NCBI RefSeq assembly: GCF_028823685.1
Contig: NZ_JAPEHZ010000013.1
Coordinates: forward strand, 1 to 50,907
Length of the DNA stretch: 50,907 bases
From: Tenacibaculum sp. L6
GTDB taxonomy: Bacteria > Bacteroidota > Bacteroidia > Flavobacteriales > Flavobacteriaceae
Direction of reading: 5' to 3'
In this document: piece after piece, positions 44,956 through 50,907 of the stretch
How the letters are laid out: every line of letters starts with the position of its first letter
Numbering within the stretch: position 1 is the first letter of the stretch
Notes under the pieces: model-generated
Told to the model about the DNA's origin: nothing
Database searches by the model: none
The model's input: only the letters and a program-made list of their open reading frames with translations
Made by a program: the position numbers and the translations under genes

Positions 44956-45450
44956 TTAGTGATTGTGGTTTACAATTGTTTCTTTTAATTTGGTAATAGA
45001 TGAAATTGCTCCATCTAAAAACTCTATGAAATTATCGTGAAAACCAAGTTCAAATTGGATTTCTTCTTCTAAAGTTTCATTGGCTTCTTCTTTATAAGCC
45101 TTTATTTCTATGTGTAGTTGCTTCTCTCCTTTCCATTCTTCAACTAATTTACTAATTCCTTGAAGCATAGTATCTTTATTTAAAATAAAATACTTTTTTC
45201 TATCTCCTGTTTTAGTAAAATAAGTTATCTTCTTTAAATCTTGTAAGTGATTAAGGTGTGTTGAAATGGTACTTTTACTCGCGCAAAGACCCAACACTAA
45301 ATCTTCAAAAGTTGTTCCTTGTTTTCCTGTTAAAATGATATGCGAAAAAATTCTTGCAGCCACAGGAGCCATTTGTTCTTTTTGCTCTAAAAAGATCCCT
45401 AGCTTTTCAACTAATTCACATTTTTTCTTTTCTACTTGATTCATCTTCAT
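44956..45450 (-). CDS. GbsR/MarR-family transcriptional regulator
   Basis: A 164-residue winged-helix regulator of the GbsR/MarR group: TFEDLVLGLCASKSTISTHLNHLQDLKKI forms the recognition region (about 47-75), followed by the wing YFTKTGDRKKYF and a long C-terminal helix with an acidic stretch. It heads the efflux operon. The frame extends to 45468, but the first codons overlap the -7 box, so the Met at 45450 (MKMNQVEKKK) is preferred. A dyad overlapping the promoter is its likely operator. Confidence 0.88.
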   Translation of the reverse strand: MKMNQVEKKKCELVEKLGIFLEQKEQMAPVAARIFSHIILTGKQGTTFEDLVLGLCASKSTISTHLNHLQDLKKITYFTKTGDRKKYFILNKDTMLQGISKLVEEWKGEKQLHIEIKAYKEEANETLEEEIQFELGFHDNFIEFLDGAISSITKLKETIVNHNH

Positions 45451-45465
45451 TAAAAATTTACTCTG

Positions 45466-45473
45466 CAAAAATA
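45466..45473 (-). promoter_or_regulatory. -7 box of the efflux operon
   Basis: TATTTTTG on the minus strand, 15 bases before the regulator ATG at 45450. Confidence 0.6.
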
Positions 45474-45475
45474 AT

Positions 45476-45501
45476 TTTAGTTCGAAACAAACCGAACTAA
45501 A
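45476..45501 (-). promoter_or_regulatory. Operator dyad of the efflux operon
   Basis: TTTAGTTCG, 8 bases, CGAACTAAA: a perfect 9-bp inverted repeat immediately upstream of the -7 box, where a bound repressor would block RNA polymerase. The likely binder is the adjacent GbsR/MarR regulator. Confidence 0.65.
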
Positions 45502-45563
45502 CGAAGTTAAAAGAATGTTAAATTCTTTTTTAACAAGAATGATATGTATTTATTTTCAGCGCC

Positions 45564-46604
45564 TTACTTCTTTACTTTCAAAAACAAGATTGTTTCTACA
45601 CTTTCTTTATTGTAGAACTTTAACGAATTATCTTTCACTTTAAAACTAACTGAACTCTGTAACATTTTAAGGTAATCACTTCCTACTTGCATGTCTCTAC
45701 ACATTTTTTGTGTAGCAGCAATATGACCGATTTTAATTTTGCTATCTGAAATTTCTTTAATCTGTGTTGTGTAGTCATTACATCCATTATTTCCAGAAAG
45801 CCTCATTTCTTCTAATGAAATTTTTATACGAGGAGTTTTTACCATTCGATTAATTGGAGCGCCTTCGATTCTAACAGCAATCCAATTTCCATCAATCAAA
45901 GCTTCTGATTCCTTTTTAGCTAATTTTGTGAAAGATACGATTTTTTCCCCTTCTTTAGTAAAGAAAATCAAGTTGTTACCTTTTATCAAATAGGTATTAA
46001 TTTCTTCTAAAGCTTTGTTATAACTATTAGCAACATCCATTTTAAAACACATTTTTCTTGTCGTTGCCACAGCTCCTAACGTTAAACTTTGCGACGTAGC
46101 ATTCGTTATTTGAGCCGTATAATTATTACAGCTATTGTTTCCTGAAATTCTGTTTTTATGTAAGTCTATTATTAAACTCGGTATGTATGTTTCTTCATTC
46201 AATTCTTTTCCATACAAGCTAGTAACATTCCATTCTCCAGCTAAATGAGTTCTGATATCTACTTGAGTTTCTATTGTTTCAATAAGCGTATATTTTAAAC
46301 TAGAAGCATCGGCAGGCACATCTTTAGGGTTTAATCGCTCTACTTTTACTTTTATTTTTTGAAGGGTTCCTTCTTCAAAAGTAAATCCTTCAATCGGAGC
46401 ATAAAAAAGCTCCCAAGTTGCTTCTGCAATATTATTTCCTTTATAAACATTTAAACAGTTCATTTTACCCGCACCAGCACTACATTCTGTCTTTATGCTA
46501 CTTACCCAAAACACTTCTTCTGTACTTCCTGTATTCTTTAAACTACCACATGATTGCAATACTAATGAAACGATTATAGGTAATAGTAAACCCACTTTTT
46601 TCAT
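45564..46604 (-). CDS. Lipoprotein with two META (HslJ-like) domains
   Basis: A 346-residue lipoprotein: signal peptide MKKVGLLLPIIVSLVLQSC (Cys19), a leading DUF4377-like segment (about 25-115, weak call), and two META domains at about 120-230 and 240-346, each with the hallmark GNNxCNxYT and a TxKMC motif. HslJ-like domains are often in heat-shock or resistance contexts; the precise role is unknown. The frame runs upstream to 46667, but the -7 box at 46640-46647 lies between the two starts. Divergent or unrelated genes surround it. Confidence 0.85.
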   Translation of the reverse strand: MKKVGLLLPIIVSLVLQSCGSLKNTGSTEEVFWVSSIKTECSAGAGKMNCLNVYKGNNIAEATWELFYAPIEGFTFEEGTLQKIKVKVERLNPKDVPADASSLKYTLIETIETQVDIRTHLAGEWNVTSLYGKELNEETYIPSLIIDLHKNRISGNNSCNNYTAQITNATSQSLTLGAVATTRKMCFKMDVANSYNKALEEINTYLIKGNNLIFFTKEGEKIVSFTKLAKKESEALIDGNWIAVRIEGAPINRMVKTPRIKISLEEMRLSGNNGCNDYTTQIKEISDSKIKIGHIAATQKMCRDMQVGSDYLKMLQSSVSFKVKDNSLKFYNKESVETILFLKVKK

Positions 46605-46639
46605 CTTACTTATTTTATTTACGGTATTTATAATCTTTA

Positions 46640-46647
46640 CAAAATTA
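46640..46647 (-). promoter_or_regulatory. -7 box of the META lipoprotein gene
   Basis: TAATTTTG on the minus strand, 35 bases before the ATG at 46604. Confidence 0.55.
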
Positions 46648-46819
46648 ATCCTCGAAAAAATACACAACTACTCCTTAAGGATTATCAATTACCCCCAAAT
46701 GTTCAAAAAGTAAGCCAACCTATAAAATAGCTATTATTAATTGTACAAACTCAACAACCTGCTCTGAAGAAGAACATCAACTCAATCGTGGATCGATGTT
46801 TATCATCAAAGAATAATCA

Positions 46820-46849
46820 AAAAAGCTTCTCTAAATTGAGAAGCTTTTT
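46820..46849 (-). terminator. Terminator overlapping the stop of cardiolipin synthase
   Basis: A 12-bp perfect stem AAAAAGCTTCTC/GAGAAGCTTTTT with a 6-base loop. One arm reaches the first base of the cls stop codon, so the hairpin follows it without a gap. The A/T ends let it work in both directions. Confidence 0.85.
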
Positions 46850-48291
46850 TATAAAATAGGAGCTAACAAACGAGCTATTCTTTCTGCAAATCGTATAAAA
46901 ACAGACCTGCTATTCCACTGTTTTATATCTATTTTTTCACTGTGCTTTAAATCTTCTAAAAAGGCTTCTTTTAGCTGAAAAGCTAATTCTTTATCATAAA
47001 CCAAAGCATTAATTTCAAAATTAAGTTCAAAACTACGTTCATCTAAATTTGCAGTTCCCACAGAGCTAATTAACTCGTCAAAAATCATCGTTTTTGCATG
47101 TACAAATCCTTTTTTATACCTGTACACCTCAACTCCTATTTCTAACACTTCTTTATAAAAAGAATTAGACACACCGTTTACCAATTTTGAATCTGAAACA
47201 CTGGGCACTAATAGTTTTATATTCACTCCACTTAAGCTAGCTATTTTAAGTGCATCTAAAAAAGAAGCTCTTGGAACAAAATAAGGAGTAGTTATCAGTA
47301 TTTCTTTTTTTGATAATAAAATTGCCTGAATAAGTGCGTACATTATATCTGGATGATCAGAATCTGGTCCGCTAGAAATTACTTGTACTAACTGAGTATG
47401 ATCGCTTGTAATCTCTTGTTTATCAACAGGAAAAAGTTCTTCTTTAACAATAACATTTTGATCAGCACAAAAGTTCCAATCTGCTAAAAAAACACGCTGT
47501 AAGTTTAACACTGCTAACCCTTCAATCTTTATATGTGTATCACGCCAATAATAATTAAACTTGTTAGGATTTATATACCTATCAGAAACATTAATTCCCC
47601 CAATAAAACCAACTTGACCATCAACAACAATAATTTTTCTATGGTTTCGATAGTTGATTCTGTTTGCCAACAACAACCACTTTATTTTATAAAAAGGATA
47701 CGCTTCAACACCGCTTTCAATTAAAGAGTCTACAAATGATTTACGAATATCTTTACTTCCAAAATCATCGTATATAAAACGTACTTTCACTCCTTGCATA
47801 GCTTTTTCTTTTAAAATAGCTCCAATTTGTTTTCCTATAGCATCGTTTTGATAGATATAATACTCAATATGTATATGATTCTTGGCTGCTTTTAATGCTT
47901 TAATAACTTCTGGAAATTTGCGTTCTCCGTTTAGTAACAAACTAACTTTATTGTTACTTGTCAAAACATTTTCTTGATGTATAAATTTAGAAAGATTGTA
48001 AAAATGCTTTAATTGAACTTTTGAAGTTGATAGCGTCTTTTTAGTGTAGTTTTTTAGTTGTTCTTTAAGTTCAATAAAAATTCCCTTATCTACTTCGAGC
48101 TTTTTATTATAGAGCTTATAAGTTCTATGATTTATTCCAACGGTTAGATAAATAATTATTCCTCCGATAGGAAAAAAAATGAGTAAAAATAAGTACGCTA
48201 TTGCTTTGGGTGGTGTTGCGGTATTGATAATAACAACCGCAACGGTAAAAATAATAGCTATGTATAGAATTAAGAATAATGTTGTGAGCAC
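46849..48291 (-). CDS. cls: Cardiolipin synthase (phospholipase D type)
   Basis: A 480-residue membrane enzyme that joins two phosphatidylglycerols into cardiolipin. Two N-terminal helices (about 3-22 and 30-50) precede two PLD domains with complete HKD motifs: His217/Lys219/Asp224 in NHRKIIVVDG and His398/Lys400/Asp405 in HAKTMIFD. Length and layout match ClsA. A 15-base palindrome GATATTTAAAATATC (48315-48329) overlaps a near-consensus -7 box (TATCTTTA) upstream and may be regulatory. Confidence 0.95.
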   Translation of the reverse strand: MLTTLFLILYIAIIFTVAVVIINTATPPKAIAYLFLLIFFPIGGIIIYLTVGINHRTYKLYNKKLEVDKGIFIELKEQLKNYTKKTLSTSKVQLKHFYNLSKFIHQENVLTSNNKVSLLLNGERKFPEVIKALKAAKNHIHIEYYIYQNDAIGKQIGAILKEKAMQGVKVRFIYDDFGSKDIRKSFVDSLIESGVEAYPFYKIKWLLLANRINYRNHRKIIVVDGQVGFIGGINVSDRYINPNKFNYYWRDTHIKIEGLAVLNLQRVFLADWNFCADQNVIVKEELFPVDKQEITSDHTQLVQVISSGPDSDHPDIMYALIQAILLSKKEILITTPYFVPRASFLDALKIASLSGVNIKLLVPSVSDSKLVNGVSNSFYKEVLEIGVEVYRYKKGFVHAKTMIFDELISSVGTANLDERSFELNFEINALVYDKELAFQLKEAFLEDLKHSEKIDIKQWNSRSVFIRFAERIARLLAPIL

Positions 48292-48368
48292 AGTATAAAT
48301 ACCTTTTCGTTAAAGATATTTAAAATATCATAAATCCTATACCTAGCTATTAAAAAAGTAACTGGTGT

Positions 48369-48971
48369 TTAATTGATAACCTCAATTACATCTTCATAAG
48401 GTCTTCTCAATTTTGGCATCACTTCAGGCTGATAACGATCATCTTCTGCTCTGTAACCTACAGATAATGCAAAAAGAGGCTTGTAATCAGTCATACCTAA
48501 AATATCCATATACTTTTCAGGTTCTATACCTTCCATCGGTGTAGAATCTAATCCTAATGCAATAGAAGTACTCATAGCAACTCCTAATGCAATATACACT
48601 TGTTTTGCTAACCATACTCTTAAATCGTTTTCTGGTATGTTTGCTTTTATATTGTTATACCAATCGCTAAGAGCTGTTGGCAATTCTTTATCTACTACTT
48701 TTTGAAAAGCATCTAAATCTTCGGCCACACTAAAAACAATTAATAAATCTGCTTGATTCACTTTTTCTGTATTATGAAGTGAAGCTTCAGCTAATTTACC
48801 TTTTACTTCTGGATTTTGTACAAACGTAAATTTCCATGGTTGAATATTAATTGATGAAGGTGCTAAGTGCAGTACCTCTTTTAACTCTTCAATCTTATCT
48901 TGTGGTATTCTTTTACTGCTATCGTATTTTTTGGTTGCATAGCGCTTTTTTGCTAATTCTGATGGTTTCAT
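48369..48971 (-). CDS. NAD(P)H-dependent nitroreductase (NfsB-like)
   Basis: A 200-residue FMN-dependent nitroreductase. The RYATKKYD motif near 9-16, LAPSSINIQPWKFTFV near 35-50 and the C-terminal STPMEGIEPEKY with GYRAEDD are the family's flavin and NAD(P)H sites. It may reduce quinones, nitro compounds or flavin. The frame runs to 48989, but MKPSELAKKRY at 48971 is the family start. A leader of about 155 bases with a 38-codon ORF separates it from its promoter, which shares a motif with that of the next gene. Confidence 0.92.
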   Translation of the reverse strand: MKPSELAKKRYATKKYDSSKRIPQDKIEELKEVLHLAPSSINIQPWKFTFVQNPEVKGKLAEASLHNTEKVNQADLLIVFSVAEDLDAFQKVVDKELPTALSDWYNNIKANIPENDLRVWLAKQVYIALGVAMSTSIALGLDSTPMEGIEPEKYMDILGMTDYKPLFALSVGYRAEDDRYQPEVMPKLRRPYEDVIEVIN

Positions 48972-48992
48972 AATTCTTGTTTTTAACATTTA

Positions 48993-49109
48993 TTATCTTC
49001 TACTACGTACTCTAACAGGAACTAGTTGTTGTTTTTGTGTCAGAGTATTCCCTCTTAATAAGACATTCTCTATCTTACTTAAAAAATTCATTATTGTTTT
49101 CATACTCAT
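48993..49109 (-). CDS. Small ORF in the nitroreductase leader (38 residues)
   Basis: ATG at 49109 (or the second Met at 49103) opens 38 codons ending in TAA at 48993-48995. The product has an amphipathic helix (MNFLSKIENVLLRG) and a basic tail ending PVRVRSRR. It lies wholly between the promoter (49136-49143) and the nitroreductase start. A short leader peptide or a real micro-protein are both possible; I do not recognise it with confidence. Confidence 0.5.
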   Translation of the reverse strand: MSMKTIMNFLSKIENVLLRGNTLTQKQQLVPVRVRSRR

Positions 49110-49135
49110 TTATTTAACGTACTTTAATTACCTTA

Positions 49136-49143
49136 CAAATTTA
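49136..49143 (-). promoter_or_regulatory. -7 box upstream of the nitroreductase
   Basis: TAAATTTG on the minus strand, matching TAnnTTTG. It sits ~43 bases from a motif shared with the next promoter. Confidence 0.65.
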
Positions 49144-49169
49144 TTTCTTACTACCTCTTTATCAATACT

Positions 49170-49200
49170 CTTAAAAGCCTAAACACTGCACCTAAAAGTG
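49170..49200 (-). promoter_or_regulatory. Shared regulatory motif, copy 1 (nitroreductase)
   Basis: On the plus strand CTTAAAAGCCTAAACACT, then GCA, then CCTAAAAGTG. The block CCTAAA(C/A)A(C/G)T occurs twice with a 13-base period. It is conserved with 50304-50333. Confidence 0.65.
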
Positions 49201-49210
49201 TATTTCAAAA

Positions 49211-50242
49211 CTACTTACCCTTTTTTAAAAACACTTCTGCTAATAGTTTTTGTGATTTTAGTCGCGCCTCGTGATTACCTGTAATAGTTTGCAACATAAT
49301 TTCATCAGTCCCGTAAACTTCAGCTATTTGAGTTAACCAATCGTACAATTTTTCAGGAGTGCTAGCCAAAACTTTCGGTGGTTGTTTTGGATCTATTAGT
49401 TCTTCTGGTTTTTTATACCTATCTCCTAACAATTTTATAGCCGTATCTTCATCTTCAAGTAGACTTTGAGTATCGGCTTTCGTTCTTAAACGATGTTCGA
49501 ACAATTGAAATGGAGCTGTCATTCGATGCGCTTCTTCTTCAGTTCCCGCAGTAAATACATTTAACGCTAGCATTAATTGTGGTTTTCTACTTCCTGATTC
49601 GTGTGCTATTGGTTTGAAATTTTGATGGTAATGCTGAGCTATCCCGTAAGACATTGAAGGATTTATAAAACCTGCAAAAGCATAGCGTAAACCTAACTCG
49701 GCAGCAGCATTAGAGCTCCAAGGACTAGAACCCAACAACCAAAACTCTGGAGTAGTGCCATTGTGATGTGATTTAATTTCGGAAAAAGGATTTTCAGCAT
49801 CAAAATCTTGATTCATCCAATGTAACAATTCTATTAATTGATCTGCTGAATCATTTATGTTTTGACGATATACAGATCTATGTCGTTGCAATGCCATATC
49901 CACTATTTGTCCTCCTGTAGCCCTTCCAATTCCCATGTCTATCCTTTTAGGAAATAATTCTTCCAAACTATTAAAAGTTTCTGCTACTTTAAACGGACTG
50001 TAATGGTTTAACAAAACAGCTCCTGAACCTACTTTGATATTCTTAGTTTGTGCAGCAATAAACGGAATCATAACTTCTGGCGTACGTCCTGCTCCTGTAC
50101 CAGCAGCATGATGTTCAGCCACCCAAAAACGAGAAAACCCTAACGCATCTGCTTGTTGAGCTAACTCTAAACTTTTCATTAAAGCTTGATGCCTATCTCC
50201 ATTCTTTGGCACGATAGATAAATCTAATATTGAAAGCTTCAT
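49211..50242 (-). CDS. LLM-class flavin-dependent oxidoreductase (luciferase-like)
   Basis: A 343-residue TIM-barrel monooxygenase of the bacterial luciferase-like superfamily. SRFWVAEHHAAGTGAGRTPEVMI (in parts, ~37-59) and VGSGAVLLNHYSPFKVAETF near 72-91, then the IDMGIGRATGG motif near 100-110, mark the flavin site and the MsnO8-type subgroup. It would use FMNH2 or F420-like reduced flavin from a reductase; the nitroreductase next door is a plausible partner. It has its own promoter with the motif shared with that gene. Confidence 0.93.
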   Translation of the reverse strand: MKLSILDLSIVPKNGDRHQALMKSLELAQQADALGFSRFWVAEHHAAGTGAGRTPEVMIPFIAAQTKNIKVGSGAVLLNHYSPFKVAETFNSLEELFPKRIDMGIGRATGGQIVDMALQRHRSVYRQNINDSADQLIELLHWMNQDFDAENPFSEIKSHHNGTTPEFWLLGSSPWSSNAAAELGLRYAFAGFINPSMSYGIAQHYHQNFKPIAHESGSRKPQLMLALNVFTAGTEEEAHRMTAPFQLFEHRLRTKADTQSLLEDEDTAIKLLGDRYKKPEELIDPKQPPKVLASTPEKLYDWLTQIAEVYGTDEIMLQTITGNHEARLKSQKLLAEVFLKKGK

Positions 50243-50270
50243 AATTTTGTACTAAAAAGATTTAAGAGTA

Positions 50271-50278
50271 CAAATTTA
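50271..50278 (-). promoter_or_regulatory. -7 box of the LLM oxidoreductase
   Basis: TAAATTTG on the minus strand, identical to the box at 49136-49143, 28 bases before the ATG at 50242. Confidence 0.65.
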
Positions 50279-50303
50279 CTCTCATTATCTCTTTTTATGT
50301 ACC

Positions 50304-50333
50304 CTTAAAAGCCTAAACACTACTCCAAAAAGT
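50304..50333 (-). promoter_or_regulatory. Shared regulatory motif, copy 2 (LLM oxidoreductase)
   Basis: CTTAAAAGCCTAAACACT, then ACT, then CCAAAAAGT on the plus strand. The first 18 bases are identical to copy 1. It lies 42 bases from its -7 box, against 43 in copy 1. Confidence 0.65.
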
Positions 50334-50420
50334 TCAGTCAAATTCTTATTTTAAATACCGTACAATTTTGAAAAACAAACTGAGTTATTAGTACTATTCA
50401 ATTAATTAAAATCCCCAAAT

Positions 50421-50867
50421 ATGAAAAACTTACTTACTATCCTTTTATTATTTTTTAATTTTTCAGTCTCTGCTCAAATTTCCTTTAATACAGGAAGTGC
50501 TCAATTAGATTCTGATTTGAATATTATTAATGCCGATGCTAATCTAAACTTTGGAGCCTTTAAGACTAATTTGAGTATTTCTAATAATGTTTCAGAAAGA
50601 AAAATTGAATACATGAAAGGAAGTATAGGTATGAAGGCAGGAGAAATCTATTTAACTTTACAAATAGCTAGATTATCAAGAAGATCGATAGATAATGTAA
50701 TTATCATTTATAAAAAACATAAAAATAAAGGATGGGGTTACATCGCAAAGCAAGCAGGAATCAAGCCCGGTTCTGCCGAATTCCATCAATTAAAGAACAA
50801 TGCTAGTTCCAAGAAAAATAAGTCAAGAGGACAAGGCAACGGAAGAGGTAAAAGAAAAAAGAAATAA
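50421..50867 (+). CDS. Hypothetical secreted basic protein
   Basis: A 148-residue protein with a clear signal peptide (MKNLLTILLLFFNFSVSAQ), a domain of about 100 residues with alternating polar and hydrophobic positions, a helical segment around 73-110, and a strongly basic tail (KKNKSRGQGNGRGKRKKK). I do not recognise the family. The tail could bind nucleic acid or polyanionic surface polymer. It is the last gene in the window and stands alone. Confidence 0.7.
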   Translation: MKNLLTILLLFFNFSVSAQISFNTGSAQLDSDLNIINADANLNFGAFKTNLSISNNVSERKIEYMKGSIGMKAGEIYLTLQIARLSRRSIDNVIIIYKKHKNKGWGYIAKQAGIKPGSAEFHQLKNNASSKKNKSRGQGNGRGKRKKK

Positions 50868-50907
50868 AATAACGAACTATAGCACCAAGTATTAAGCACA
50901 AAAAAAA

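Overview
The window looks like chromosomal DNA of a marine-type Flavobacteriaceae member (Bacteroidetes), possibly Tenacibaculum or a close relative; the genus is an inference. The evidence is low GC, Bacteroidetes -7 promoter boxes (TAnnTTTG), a flavobacterial division/cell-wall (dcw) cluster ending in ftsZ and a YqeY-family gene, gene families typical of the phylum, and several families of short hairpin repeats between genes.

Layout. (1) 1-1797: a small accessory region downstream of a tRNA-Arg 3' end (XRE regulator, small helical protein, membrane protein, tiny lipoprotein). (2) 1797-18058, minus strand: tRNA-Arg(UCG), a YqeY-family gene, then read backwards the whole dcw operon mraZ-rsmH-ftsL-ftsI-murE-mraY-murD-ftsW-murG-murC-ftsQ-ftsA-ftsZ, headed by three 10-bp-period MraZ-type boxes. 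(3) 18159-22584, plus strand: alpha/beta hydrolase, ysxC GTPase, RluA-type pseudouridine synthase, aldehyde dehydrogenase, nitroreductase. (4) 22671-30286: small membrane protein, REP-like hairpin doublet, penicillin acylase, then a signalling module: two near-identical secreted PepSY-like proteins behind a probable sigma-54 promoter with upstream sites, a sigma-54 response regulator, and a convergent hybrid histidine kinase with HPt whose 3' end overlaps it. (5) 30443-37559: sugar aminotransferase, membrane protein, fabD, queuosine-precursor transporter, MscS channel, orphan OppC-like permease, thioesterase and nuclease; two inverted copies of a ~52-bp repeat flank part of this block. (6) 37562-45501, minus: an RND multidrug efflux operon (GbsR/MarR regulator, adaptor, RND pump, outer-membrane factor, TetR). 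The pump is broken by an 8-bp duplication and the neighbouring AraC regulator is a pseudogene. (7) 45564-50867: META-domain lipoprotein, cardiolipin synthase, a nitroreductase and a luciferase-like oxidoreductase under matching promoters, and a secreted basic protein.

Most of the window is ordinary core genome. The parts that merit a second look are the sigma-54/PepSY phosphorelay module, the freshly broken efflux pump, the paired promoter motif shared by two flavoenzymes, the repeat that supplies the start of murD, and the repeat families. Promoter, operator and terminator calls are by eye and untested.
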